Position numbers and translations under genes: made by a program
Notes under the pieces: model-generated
Database searches by the model: none
What the model saw: the letters and a program-made list of their open reading frames with translations, nothing else
Told to the model about the DNA's origin: nothing
Shown here: positions 44,795 to 55,684 of the stretch, piece by piece
How positions within the stretch are numbered: the stretch's first letter is position 1
Layout: each line of letters starts with the position of its first letter
Assembly: GCF_002208095.1 (NCBI RefSeq)
Contig: NZ_CP017990.1
Span: forward strand, 1,116,001 to 1,180,000
Direction of reading: 5' to 3'
DNA length: 64,000 nt
Source of the DNA: Enterobacter cloacae complex sp. ECNIH7
GTDB taxonomy: Bacteria > Pseudomonadota > Gammaproteobacteria > Enterobacterales > Enterobacteriaceae

Positions 44795-46084
44795 ATGAAG
44801 ATAGCAACACTCAAAACGGGTCTGGGTTCGCTGGCGCTGCTGCCGGGCCTGGCGCTGGCTGCTACCCCAGCGGTGGTCGACAAAGCCGATAACGCCTTTA
44901 TGATGATCAGCACCGCGCTGGTGCTGTTCATGTCAATTCCGGGCATTGCGCTGTTCTACGGCGGCCTGATCCGTGGCAAAAACGTTCTCTCCATGCTGAC
45001 GCAGGTTGCCGTGACGTTCGCACTGGTCTGCGTGCTGTGGGTGGTTTACGGTTACTCGCTGGCGTTCGGCACGGGCAACGCGTTCTTTGGTAACTTCGAC
45101 TGGGTGATGCTGAAAAATATTGAGCTGACCGCGCTGATGGGCAGCTTCTATCAGTACATCCACGTTGCGTTCCAGGGCTCCTTCGCCTGTATTACCGTCG
45201 GGCTGATTGTGGGCGCGCTCGCCGAGCGTATTCGTTTCTCTGCCGTGCTGATCTTCGTGGTGGTCTGGATGACGCTATCCTATGTGCCGATTGCGCACAT
45301 GGTCTGGGGTGGCGGTCTGCTGGCAACGCACGGCGCGCTGGACTTCGCGGGCGGTACCGTTGTACACATCAACGCCGCGGTCGCGGGCCTGGTGGGCGCC
45401 TACCTGATTGGCAAACGCGTGGGCTTCGGTAAAGAAGCGTTCAAACCGCACAACCTGCCGATGGTGTTTACCGGTACGGCTATCCTCTACTTTGGCTGGT
45501 TTGGCTTCAACGCCGGCTCGGCAAGTGCAGCAAACGAAATCGCCGCGCTGGCCTTCGTGAACACCGTTGTGGCCACGGCCGGTGCAATCCTCTCCTGGGT
45601 GTTTGGCGAGTGGGCGGTACGCGGTAAACCGTCTCTGCTGGGTGCCTGTTCGGGTGCCATTGCCGGTCTGGTTGGCATTACGCCAGCGTGTGGTTATGTC
45701 GGCGTGGGTGGCGCGCTGCTGGTCGGCCTGGTGTCCGGTCTGGCGGGTCTGTGGGGCGTGACCGCACTGAAACGTGTGCTGCGCGTTGACGACCCATGCG
45801 ATGTGTTTGGTGTTCACGGCGTGTGCGGTATCGTGGGTTGTATCATGACCGGTATCTTCGCCGCGAAATCGCTCGGTGGCGTGGGCTACGCAGAAGGCGT
45901 GACCATGGTTCATCAGGTGCTGGTGCAGCTGGAAAGTATTGCAATCACCGTTGTCTGGTCTGCCGTTGTCGCTTTCATTGGCTATAAGCTGGCGGATATG
46001 ACGGTGGGTCTGCGCGTACCGGAAGAGCAGGAACGCGAAGGTCTGGACGTCAACAGCCACGGCGAGAATGCGTATAACGCCTGA
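44795..46084 (+). CDS. amtB: Ammonium transporter AmtB
   Basis: A 429-residue trimeric channel with 11 helices. A signal peptide (MKIATLKTGLGSLALLPGLALA) is removed in E. coli. The twin pore histidines lie in GGTVVHINAAVAG and CDVFGVHGVCG; the family signature is FAGGTVVHINAAVAGLVGAY. The cytoplasmic C-terminus that meets GlnK (VPEEQEREGLDVNSHGENAY) is complete. The start at 44795 is preceded by AGGGATCGAGAAA. Confidence 0.98.
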   Translation: MKIATLKTGLGSLALLPGLALAATPAVVDKADNAFMMISTALVLFMSIPGIALFYGGLIRGKNVLSMLTQVAVTFALVCVLWVVYGYSLAFGTGNAFFGNFDWVMLKNIELTALMGSFYQYIHVAFQGSFACITVGLIVGALAERIRFSAVLIFVVVWMTLSYVPIAHMVWGGGLLATHGALDFAGGTVVHINAAVAGLVGAYLIGKRVGFGKEAFKPHNLPMVFTGTAILYFGWFGFNAGSASAANEIAALAFVNTVVATAGAILSWVFGEWAVRGKPSLLGACSGAIAGLVGITPACGYVGVGGALLVGLVSGLAGLWGVTALKRVLRVDDPCDVFGVHGVCGIVGCIMTGIFAAKSLGGVGYAEGVTMVHQVLVQLESIAITVVWSAVVAFIGYKLADMTVGLRVPEEQEREGLDVNSHGENAYNA

Positions 46085-46092
46085 TAAACAGC

Positions 46093-46119
46093 AAAACGGC
46101 AACTTCGGTTGCCGTTTTT
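46093..46119. terminator. Bidirectional terminator after amtB
   Basis: The hairpin AAAACGGCAAC-TTCG-GTTGCCGTTTTT. Its arms are identical to those of the terminator at 1932-1958, and both are followed by the same palindromic repeat. Confidence 0.88.
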
Positions 46120-46129
46120 AATGTTTATT

Positions 46130-46161
46130 CCCTCTCCCCATGGGAGAGGGTCAGGGTGAGG
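46130..46161. repeat. Dispersed intergenic palindrome, copy 2
   Basis: It has CCCTCTCCC, CA, TGGGAGAGGG, T and CAGGGTGAGG. It differs from copy 1 (1969-2000) at 3 of 32 positions. It lies in the convergent amtB-tesB gap. Confidence 0.8.
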
Positions 46162-46179
46162 ACATCAGGCTGTACACAA

Positions 46180-47040
46180 TCACCCGCGATTACGCATTAC
46201 CCCTTCCTGCACCGTAGACGCGACCAGCACGCCGTCCTGAGTATAAAACTCCCCACGCACAAACCCACGCGCGCTCGACGCTGACGTACTCTCCACGCTG
46301 TAAAGCAGCCACTCATTCATGTTGAACGGACGGTGGAACCACATGGAGTGATCGATCGTCGCAACCTGCATCCCTTTTTCCAGGAAACCAACGCCGTGCG
46401 GCTGCAGCGCCACCGGCAGGAAGTTGAAATCTGACGCATAGCCCAGCAGATACTGATGCACGCGGAAATCTTCCGGCACGGTCCCGTTAGCCCGGATCCA
46501 GACCTGGCGCTTCGGCTCGGCGGTATGGCCTTTCATCGGGTTGTGGAACTCAACCGGGCGGATCTCCAGCGGCTTATCGCAGAGAAACTTCTCTTTGACC
46601 TGCGGCGGAAGCAGATGCGCCAGCGCGCGGGCGATATCCGTCTCTGACTTTAAAGAGTCGGGTGACGGAGCCGGGGGCATCACCTTTTGATGTTCGTAGC
46701 CGGGTTCCGGCGCCTGGAAAGAGGCGGTCATGTAAAAGATCGGCTTGCCGCTCTGAATGGCCGCTACGCGGCGTGCGCTGAAGCTGTTGCCGTCTCGCAG
46801 GACTTCAACGTCATACACAATCGGTTTTGCGCTATCGCCAGGGCGTAAGAAGTAGCTGTGGAATGAATGCACCAGACGGTCTGCCGGGACAGTCTCCTTT
46901 GCTGCGTACAGTGCCTGTCCAACGACTTGCCCCCCGAAGACCTGGCGTAAGCCGAGATCTTCGCTCTGTCCGCGAAAGAGTCCTTCCTCAATTTTTTCCA
47001 GATTCAGTAATGTCAGCAGATTGTTCAGTGCCTGACTCAT
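46180..47040 (-). CDS. tesB: Acyl-CoA thioesterase II TesB
   Basis: A 286-residue double hot-dog thioesterase that hydrolyses medium- and long-chain acyl-CoA. Family segments are [30 protein letters not shown] and [13 protein letters not shown] (catalytic Asp in the last). The start at 47040 ([22 protein letters not shown]) gives the E. coli length. It is divergent from ybaY. Confidence 0.97.
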   Translation of the reverse strand: MSQALNNLLTLLNLEKIEEGLFRGQSEDLGLRQVFGGQVVGQALYAAKETVPADRLVHSFHSYFLRPGDSAKPIVYDVEVLRDGNSFSARRVAAIQSGKPIFYMTASFQAPEPGYEHQKVMPPAPSPDSLKSETDIARALAHLLPPQVKEKFLCDKPLEIRPVEFHNPMKGHTAEPKRQVWIRANGTVPEDFRVHQYLLGYASDFNFLPVALQPHGVGFLEKGMQVATIDHSMWFHRPFNMNEWLLYSVESTSASSARGFVRGEFYTQDGVLVASTVQEGVMRNRG

Positions 47041-47240
47041 AGTTGTCCTCAATAAACGCCGTAGCGAAAGATAGGCAGAGTATAACGCAGAAATGAAAGT
47101 GGTCCGATGGGTAGAATAATCTGAATATCGGCACGTTTTCAGGCATAAATCGGTGATCTGTGCCACACTTGGATACGTTATGTGATTGAAACGACATCGG
47201 ATGGGATCGATCCCGCTGGTGCATTGATAAGGAGACTTCA

Positions 47241-47768
47241 ATGAAACTCGTGCCCATGCTAAGTGGTGTAGCTATTGCGGTGGCGTTGTCCGCCTGTGCC
47301 GGTAAGAGTGCCCAGGTGCCGGTACCAGCAGCCGACCCGAACGGGATTAATACCCTTTCACAGCAATCCATTCAGCAGCCTAATGTTTCCGGTACCATCT
47401 GGATTAAACAGAAAGTTGCGCTGCCGCCGGATGCGGTATTAACCGTAACGCTGTCTGATGCTTCTCTGGCCGACGCACCGTCGAAAGTGGTGGCCCAGCG
47501 TGCCGTTCGTACTGAAGGCAAGCAGGCGCCGTTTAGCTTCGTGTTGCCGTATAACCCGTCGGACGTGCAGCCTAACGCCCGTATCCTGCTGAGCGCAGCG
47601 GTAACCATCAACGGCAAGCTGGTGTTTATCACCGATACGGTCCAGGAAGCGATCAACAACGGTGGGACAAAAATCGACCTGAACCTGGTGCCGGTACAGC
47701 AGACCGAAGTGCCGGTCGCACCGCAGACCAATCAGCCGTCCCTGCCAACCCCACCGACTCAGATGTAA
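47241..47768 (+). CDS. ybaY: Lipoprotein YbaY
   Basis: A 175-residue lipoprotein with signal [19 protein letters not shown] (lipobox LSAC) and a YbaY/META-like beta domain ([21 protein letters not shown]...). The C-terminal tail is Pro/Thr/Gln-rich. Its role is unknown; E. coli ybaY is stress-related (osmotic stress). AAGGAGA precedes the ATG. Confidence 0.92.
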   Translation: MKLVPMLSGVAIAVALSACAGKSAQVPVPAADPNGINTLSQQSIQQPNVSGTIWIKQKVALPPDAVLTVTLSDASLADAPSKVVAQRAVRTEGKQAPFSFVLPYNPSDVQPNARILLSAAVTINGKLVFITDTVQEAINNGGTKIDLNLVPVQQTEVPVAPQTNQPSLPTPPTQM

Positions 47769-47779
47769 TTTCTGCATTT

Positions 47780-47801
47780 CCCCTCTCCTCCGGGAGAGGG
47801 G
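47780..47801. repeat. Short copy of the dispersed palindrome between ybaY and atl
   Basis: CCCCTCTCC-TC-CGGGAGAGGGG forms a compact hairpin; the trailing CAGGGTGAGG of the full element is absent. It ends one base before the atl stop codon. Confidence 0.65.
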
Positions 47802-48113
47802 TCAATACACCCAGCGAAACTTCTGCAAATCGATCTGACCCGACCCTGACACCTGCACCCCTTCTGAAAGTAACGCCTGACGCTGACGCTGAAGATCCGG
47901 CCCGGTGAGCGAAATGGCGCCATGACGATTCACCACCCGATGCCAGGGCAGCGTACTGCCTTCCGGCAGCCGTTTCAGGACGCCGCCAACCTGTCGCGCC
48001 GCGCGCGGGGAACCGGCCAGACGCGCGACATCACCATAGGTGGTGACGTAGCCTTCCGGGATTGAGGCCACGATTTGCCATACGCGCTGTGGAAAGGAGT
48101 CGTGTTCGTCCAT
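47802..48113 (-). CDS. atl: Alkyltransferase-like protein Atl (YbaZ)
   Basis: A 103-residue protein that binds O6-alkylguanine and flags it for nucleotide excision repair. It has the MGMT DNA-binding fold, but the active-site Cys is replaced by Trp (PWHRVVNRHG instead of PCHRV), so it cannot transfer the alkyl group itself. The helix-turn-helix RAARQVGGVLKR is intact. Confidence 0.95.
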   Translation of the reverse strand: MDEHDSFPQRVWQIVASIPEGYVTTYGDVARLAGSPRAARQVGGVLKRLPEGSTLPWHRVVNRHGAISLTGPDLQRQRQALLSEGVQVSGSGQIDLQKFRWVY

Positions 48114-48275
48114 ACCTTTACCTGTAGGGAGTGTCTGGAAAGCTATGGTAAACGAAGATCTTCATGATTGCTGCGCCTGTTTGCGCAAGAAACCAGCATC
48201 CGGTTTCTGGTCGCTTGCAATTGGGTCTTAGCACAGGGATAATGCGCCAGCGCGTTGGTTATCAACGCTCTCAAT

Positions 48276-48389
48276 GGGGGCTCTGTTGGTTCTCCCGCAA
48301 CGCTACTCTGTTCACCAGGTCAGGTCCGGAAGGAAGCAGCCAGGGCAGACGACGTGTGTGCCGGGATGTAGCTGGCAGGGCCCCCACCC
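48276..48389 (+). ncRNA. ffs: 4.5S RNA (signal recognition particle RNA)
   Basis: A 114-nt RNA beginning GGGGGCTCTGTTGG and ending GGGCCCCCACCC, whose ends pair. The apical SRP core is present: CAGGTCAGGTCCGGAAGGAAGCAGCC with the GGAA tetraloop that binds Ffh. It matches E. coli ffs almost base for base and has the same position, divergent from atl. Confidence 0.98.
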
Positions 48390-48640
48390 ATTTATGGCCT
48401 CATAAGATTCTTCTGCTTCACCTCTCCCTTACATCATTTCTCCACAATAAAACTACGTCTATATTGTGTAATATATATTTCATTGCAATGAAATATTATT
48501 GTCATAAACCTGTAATAATAGACTGTCATTTTATAATCGGACGGTTATTTTCTTCCATAACTCAAAAAAATATATATCTGGATAACATTGTTAAGTTCGT
48601 GTATTAAATAAAGTACTTATTCCGAAGGGAAGTGACAAAC
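48390..48640. other. AT-rich spacer between ffs and the RHH gene
   Basis: This 251-base stretch is much richer in A+T than its surroundings. It contains a perfect 22-bp palindrome (48475-48496) and a TATAAT at 48532-48537. No coding sequence is credible; the frame 48164-48607 runs through ffs. Confidence 0.6.
48475..48496. repeat. Perfect 22-bp palindrome upstream of the RHH gene
   Basis: Arms ATATTTCATTG and CAATGAAATAT meet without a spacer. It is about 145 bases before the RHH start codon and could be an operator for that DNA-binding protein or an unrelated palindrome. Confidence 0.6.
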
Positions 48641-48892
48641 ATGGCTACAGCGGTATTAAACGTTAAGATTGATGACGCGCTAAAAGAAAGACTTCGCCAC
48701 TATGCGGAAGTCAATAACGAGAATTTAAGCGTGACGACAGAGAAACTGCTGCTGCTGGCGTTCGAAGCAGTAGAAGAGGCGGGAGTATCGGAAGAGGATA
48801 TTGATAATCAGCATACGGAAGAAGAGAGTGTTTCTCCTTTTACTCCTAAAGAAATCAAGGCTCTACGTAAACTTCTGAAGAAGAGAAAATGA
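48641..48892 (+). CDS. Ribbon-helix-helix (CopG-like) protein
   Basis: An 83-residue protein whose N-terminus ATAVLNVKIDDALKERLRHYAEVNNENLSVTTEKLLLLAFEAVEEAG fits a ribbon-helix-helix DNA-binding domain (one strand, two helices). The rest is acidic and then basic (KEIKALRKLLKKRK). It shares an ATGA overlap with the next gene, so the two are translated together. Small RHH proteins are often antitoxins or plasmid-type repressors. I do not recognise a named family. The ATG at 48641 is preferred to GTG at 48632 because GAAGGGA is well spaced from it. Confidence 0.8.
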   Translation: MATAVLNVKIDDALKERLRHYAEVNNENLSVTTEKLLLLAFEAVEEAGVSEEDIDNQHTEEESVSPFTPKEIKALRKLLKKRK

Positions 48893-49104
48893 AACAACAA
48901 CTGTCAACCGCCAGTGACTACAACGAGGCCTGCGATATGTTGCGTTCAGGCTACGTGAAGCATGTACGTCTTGGCTGGAATGTTGGAAGCGATGAGTTCT
49001 TTCGTATTGCGTCTGACTGGTGTGATACGGGTGCAAAAATAAAGAAAGACGGTGATAACTTCGTTATTTCACTAAAAGGCTTTCCTATTCCACCTCAGCA
49101 TTAA
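48889..49104 (+). CDS. Small protein of unknown function (71 residues), coupled to the RHH gene
   Basis: The protein is not recognised. It is a soluble 71-residue sequence with one Cys in each half (DYNEACDML, SDWCDTGAK) and a likely alpha/beta pattern: helix, strand VKHVRLGW, helix DEFFRIASDWCD, strands AKIKKDGDNFVISLKG. No membrane segment is present. The last part faintly recalls TusA/SirA-like folds, but this is not a claim of homology. It is the downstream member of a two-gene unit with an ATGA overlap and is followed by a strong terminator. Confidence 0.75.
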   Translation: MKQQLSTASDYNEACDMLRSGYVKHVRLGWNVGSDEFFRIASDWCDTGAKIKKDGDNFVISLKGFPIPPQH

Positions 49105-49117
49105 ACCCTGACCAGTG

Positions 49118-49156
49118 AAAACTGCTGACTGCATATGTTACAGTCAGCAGTTTTTA
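49118..49156 (+). terminator. Terminator after the RHH two-gene unit
   Basis: A long perfect stem AAAACTGCTGACTG / CAGTCAGCAGTTTT, loop CATATGTTA less paired ends, followed by a T run. Confidence 0.9.
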
Positions 49157-49185
49157 TTTTATGATCTGCTTCAAATATTTTAATA

Positions 49186-50607
49186 TTAGATCACGCTGCG
49201 TTTTAACGATGGCACGTTTTTATTCAGGGCGAGCCATAACGGTTTGATCCTCAGTAACGCCTGCTCAAGCTCTGTCGATTCCAGCGAGAAGGGCATACGT
49301 AAATAGCGGTCAAACGCCCCTGATAAACCAAATCGCGTCCCGGTTCCCAGGTTAATCCCGATTATTTCTGCCCGTGCGGCAAGCTGTGTCGCCAGCATGC
49401 CCGGGAGCTCTATCCAGTAAGAGAGCCCGCCTTCCGCCTCGTGGAATTTCCACTCCGGGAAATGTTCACGCAGCAGCTCACCACAGCGATCGCGCCGTTC
49501 TGCCAGCATCTTCCGACGGGCGGGCAGAAACGTCTCGCTGTTGTTAATGAGCCACTGCATTGCCAGCTGTTCCAGCAGCGGCGAGCCTAAATCCAGGGTA
49601 TCCCGCGTCTGGGCAAGCGTGGCGATGATGCGCGATGAGGCGCGGATCCAGCCGAGACGCAGCCCGCCCCAGAAGCTTTTACCGGCAGAGCCTAAGGTGA
49701 TGACGGTGGCCTGCGGGTTAAAGGCGGCCAGCGGCGGCGGGGGAGGCGCATCAAACCAGAGATCCACCATCGTTTCATCCACCACCAGCGCCGTGCGGGT
49801 TTGGGCTGCAATATCCGTGATGGCCTGACGGGTGGCGATATCCATACAGCGCCCGGTCGGATTATGAAAATCTGGCATCAGGTAGGCCAGGCGCGGCGCC
49901 GTCTGGGCAAGCGTTGCGGCAAAGCCATCCGTATCCCAGCCGGTTTCCGGCAGCGACACCCCGACTGGCCGACATTGCGCCCCCTGAATGGCGGCAATCG
50001 CCAGCGGATAGGTGGGATGATCGACCACGACGCGGTCCCCCGGCCCGGTCATCATCCGCAGTACCAGCGCAAAGCCGCTGACGGCACCATTGACCACCAT
50101 CACTTCATCTGCGCGGGTGGGAAGACCCCGCGCGGTGTAGCGCGCAGCGATGGCCTCCCGCAGCGTCGGCAGCCCAAGCTGATCGTAGCCCGTCAGCGAG
50201 AGATGCGGGGTAATGGCCGTGAGCGCATGGGTATAAGCCTGATGGATCTCCGGCCCGGCATTCAGGGCGGCAGTGGAGAGATCCAGTGCGGCGCTCGCCG
50301 CTGAAAGGGTAGGAACGGCGCGCGTGTCAGGGAGAATGACCCGTGACCCGCTGCCGTGGCGGCTTTCAAGGTACCCTTCTTCACGCAGGTGGGCGAGGGC
50401 GCTGCTGACGGTGGTTCGGCTCACGTCCAGCGCGGAGGCCAGCTCACGCTCGCCCGGTAGACGCGTATTCAAAGCCAGACGTCCATCGAGGATTAACAAA
50501 CGCAGCGCGTCGGCCAGCTGTCGCCAGAGCGGGGTGCGGGATGAGGCTTGCTGCCAGTGGCCTAAAAGGCGTACCAGAGACTGACTTCCGAAACGACGTG
50601 ATGACAT
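49186..50607 (-). CDS. yczR: MocR-type regulator YczR (GntR HTH + aminotransferase-like domain)
   Basis: A 473-residue MocR regulator: an N-terminal GntR winged helix (about 20-90; LPGERELASALDVSRTTVSSALAHLREEGYLESRHGSG) joined to a fold-type I PLP domain whose PLP Lys lies in TLGSAGKSFWGGLRLGW. MocR proteins sense PLP-related ligands. It is divergent from a YczE membrane protein, the pairing that defines the YczR subgroup. The start at 50607 (MSSRRFGSQSLVRLLGHW) is preferred to 50643, since the longer frame would run through the intergenic dyad. Confidence 0.82.
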   Translation of the reverse strand: MSSRRFGSQSLVRLLGHWQQASSRTPLWRQLADALRLLILDGRLALNTRLPGERELASALDVSRTTVSSALAHLREEGYLESRHGSGSRVILPDTRAVPTLSAASAALDLSTAALNAGPEIHQAYTHALTAITPHLSLTGYDQLGLPTLREAIAARYTARGLPTRADEVMVVNGAVSGFALVLRMMTGPGDRVVVDHPTYPLAIAAIQGAQCRPVGVSLPETGWDTDGFAATLAQTAPRLAYLMPDFHNPTGRCMDIATRQAITDIAAQTRTALVVDETMVDLWFDAPPPPPLAAFNPQATVITLGSAGKSFWGGLRLGWIRASSRIIATLAQTRDTLDLGSPLLEQLAMQWLINNSETFLPARRKMLAERRDRCGELLREHFPEWKFHEAEGGLSYWIELPGMLATQLAARAEIIGINLGTGTRFGLSGAFDRYLRMPFSLESTELEQALLRIKPLWLALNKNVPSLKRSVI

Positions 50608-50612
50608 ATGCA

Positions 50613-50634
50613 GTCCACTATTTGAAAACTGGAC
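50613..50634. promoter_or_regulatory. Dyad between yczR and yczE
   Basis: GTCCA (50613-50617) and TGGAC (50630-50634) are inverted repeats with a 12-base spacer, located between the two divergent genes. It is a candidate YczR operator. Confidence 0.4.
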
Positions 50635-50693
50635 ATTAATCATAGTGCCATTTTAGGTCAGGATGAAAGCCTGGTTCACTGGAGAAGATAAAA

Positions 50694-51305
50694 ATGGTAC
50701 GTCGTCTGCTACAACTCTATGTCGGTTTAGGACTGTATGGCCTTTCCACCGCGATGTTTATTCGTTCCGATTTGGGTGTCGATCCCTGGGATGTGTTTCA
50801 CCTCGGGGTGGGGATGCAGCTGGGGATGACTATCGGGACGGTAATCATTGTGACCGGCGCTGCGGTGCTGCTGCTGTGGATCCCGCTGCGCCAGATGCCG
50901 GGCCTTGGCACGATCAGCAACGTGATTTGTATCGGTCTGGCGGCGGACGCCAGCATGGCGCTTATCCCGGAACTGGATTCGCTAGCCGTTCGAATCGCTT
51001 TCCTGGTGTCGGGCATCGTGATGAACGCGATTGCGACCAGCATGTACATCGGGGCCGGTTTCGGGCCTGGCCCGCGCGACGGCCTGATGACAGGCATTCA
51101 CGCCCGGCTGGGGTGGTCCATTCGCAGCGTGCGTACCTCAATTGAGGTGTCCGTTCTGCTGATTGGGTGCGTGCTTGGCGGCACGTTTGGGGTGGGAACC
51201 GTACTGTATGCCCTGACCATTGGCTCGCTTATCCAGCTCTGTCTGCCCTGGTTCCGCCAGAAGCCACGCATTGCGGAAATACCGCAGCCGGAGCGGGTTG
51301 TTTAA
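50694..51305 (+). CDS. yczE: YczE/YitT-family membrane protein
   Basis: A 203-residue integral membrane protein with five or six predicted helices. The family core is YVGLGLYGLSTAMFIRSDLGVDPWDVFHLG, repeated in weaker form as AIATSMYIGAGFGPGPRDGLMTG, which suggests an internal duplication. Its transport role is unknown. It is thought to be controlled by the adjacent MocR regulator. A lac-type operator begins 3 bases after its stop codon. Confidence 0.85.
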   Translation: MVRRLLQLYVGLGLYGLSTAMFIRSDLGVDPWDVFHLGVGMQLGMTIGTVIIVTGAAVLLLWIPLRQMPGLGTISNVICIGLAADASMALIPELDSLAVRIAFLVSGIVMNAIATSMYIGAGFGPGPRDGLMTGIHARLGWSIRSVRTSIEVSVLLIGCVLGGTFGVGTVLYALTIGSLIQLCLPWFRQKPRIAEIPQPERVV

Positions 51306-51307
51306 TT

Positions 51308-51324
51308 TTGCGAAGCGCTCACAT
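51308..51324. promoter_or_regulatory. lac operator copy upstream of lacI
   Basis: TTGCGAAGCGCTCACAT is the reverse complement of the lacZ-proximal operator (52529-52545) at 16 of 17 positions. It lies 59 bases before the lacI start codon, so LacI may repress its own gene and bridge to the second operator. Confidence 0.8.
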
Positions 51325-51382
51325 GTTTTAACGGCGTCGCTGTGCCAGAATAGACGCTTCGAAAAGCGCGATGCCAGAAAGC

Positions 51383-52453
51383 ATGAAAGCAATCACTCTC
51401 TATGATGTCGCCCTCCTTGCGGGGGTTTCTTATCAGACCGTTTCCCGCGTCATTAACGACGCGGAACATGTGTCTGCCCGCACGCGAGAAAAGGTGCAGC
51501 AGGCGATGGCGGAGCTGCACTACGTTCCTAACCTTCGGGCGCAGCAGCTGGCGGGGAAACGCACCCGTACGCTGGGCCTCATCACCACCGACCTGGCCCT
51601 GCACGCGCCTTCGCAAATTGTGTCGGCGGTCAAATCGCGTGCGGCGGAACAGGGGGCGAGCGTCCTGATTTCCATGGTGGAGCAACCCCGGCAGTGTCAG
51701 GCCGCGCTTCAGACGCTGCTGGCACAGCGGGTGGACGCGCTGCTGGTGAATGTGCCGCTTGACGATCCGCACGCTGAAGAACTCAGGGCGCTGGCGTCAC
51801 CCGTCCCGGTGCTGTTCCTCGATGTGGCGCCCTCAGCGCGGGTAAACAGCCTCGTGTTTAACGCGGAGCAGGGGGCGCGTCTGGGCGTTGAGCATCTGCT
51901 TTCGCTGGGGCACCAGCGCATTGCCCTGCTGAGCGGGCCGGAAAGCTCGGTCTCTGCGCGGGCGCGCCTGGCGGGCTGGAAAGCGACGCTGGCGCAGGCG
52001 GGTCTTAACGCGGCGGCTGTGGCCTACGGTGACTGGAGCGCGGCCAGCGGTTATGAGAAGGGACATGTGCTGCTGGCTGCGGCGGCATTACCGGATGCGA
52101 TTCTGGTGGCGAACGATCAGATGGCGCTCGGGGTGATGCGCGCCTGCGCGGAAAAAGGTATCGCGATCCCTGGCCAGCTTTCGGTTGTTGGGTTTGACGA
52201 TACGGCCGACAGCGCCTGGTTCTCCCCGCCGCTGACGACCATTCGTCAGGCGTTTCGCGAGGCGGGCGAACGCAGCGTGGAGTGGCTGCTGGCACCTTCC
52301 GGGGGCGAAGCGTGCCGGCAGGTTCAGCTGCCGGTGACGCTGGTTACCCGTCATTCCAGCGCGCGGCGCAACCCTAAGCAGGCTGAACGCGAGGATCTGG
52401 CGCAGCAGCTCAGAAGCCTTGCACTCCTTGCCGAGCAGATTGCCCGCAAATAA
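51383..52453 (+). CDS. lacI: Lactose operon repressor LacI
   Basis: A 356-residue LacI-family repressor. The DNA-binding head KAITLYDVALLAGVSYQTVSRVIN keeps the E. coli recognition-helix residues (SYQTVSR), and the hinge and minor-groove region NLRAQQLAGKRT is similar, including the AQQLAG segment. The periplasmic-binding-like core has QIALLSGP..SVSARARLAGW-type inducer-site residues and the C-terminal LRSLALLAEQIARK suits the tetramerisation helix. The start at 51383 aligns with E. coli LacI; the ribosome-binding site is weak, as in E. coli. Confidence 0.93.
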   Translation: MKAITLYDVALLAGVSYQTVSRVINDAEHVSARTREKVQQAMAELHYVPNLRAQQLAGKRTRTLGLITTDLALHAPSQIVSAVKSRAAEQGASVLISMVEQPRQCQAALQTLLAQRVDALLVNVPLDDPHAEELRALASPVPVLFLDVAPSARVNSLVFNAEQGARLGVEHLLSLGHQRIALLSGPESSVSARARLAGWKATLAQAGLNAAAVAYGDWSAASGYEKGHVLLAAAALPDAILVANDQMALGVMRACAEKGIAIPGQLSVVGFDDTADSAWFSPPLTTIRQAFREAGERSVEWLLAPSGGEACRQVQLPVTLVTRHSSARRNPKQAEREDLAQQLRSLALLAEQIARK

Positions 52454-52458
52454 AACTT

Positions 52459-52474
52459 TGTGATCGGACTCGCT
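52459..52474. promoter_or_regulatory. CRP site candidate of the lacZ promoter
   Basis: TGTGA-TCGGAC-TCGCT: the left half is perfect, the right half matches TCACA at 3 of 5. It is centred about 61 bp before the expected transcription start, the position of the CRP site in E. coli lac. Confidence 0.6.
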
Positions 52475-52491
52475 ACCCCGCGATTGAACGC

Positions 52492-52520
52492 TTTACCGTT
52501 GCCTGGTACCAGGGCATGTT
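52492..52520 (+). promoter_or_regulatory. lacZ promoter
   Basis: The -35 TTTACC (52492-52497) and -10 CATGTT (52515-52520), 17 bases apart, resemble TTTACA and TATGTT of E. coli lac. Transcription should begin near 52527, at the edge of the operator. Confidence 0.6.
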
Positions 52521-52528
52521 AACCAAAA

Positions 52529-55645
<3,117 letters not shown>

Positions 55646-55659
55646 CTGACCATGAAGAT

Positions 55660-55680
55660 GCGGCCACAGAGCGTGGCCGC
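55660..55680 (+). terminator. Hairpin after lacZ
   Basis: The stem GCGGCCAC / GTGGCCGC, loop AGAGC, is followed by AGTCTTA with no clear T run, so termination by this hairpin alone is uncertain. It sits in the 39-base gap between lacZ and rcnA. Confidence 0.5.
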
Positions 55681-55684
55681 AGTC

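Noticed and set aside
48164..48607. 147-residue frame after atl
   Set aside because: It runs straight through the 4.5S RNA gene and into the AT-rich spacer; the RNA call is far stronger.
48889..49104. 71-residue protein as a TusA/SirA homologue
   Set aside because: Only a vague pattern in the C-terminal half was seen; the catalytic CPxP motif of TusA is absent.
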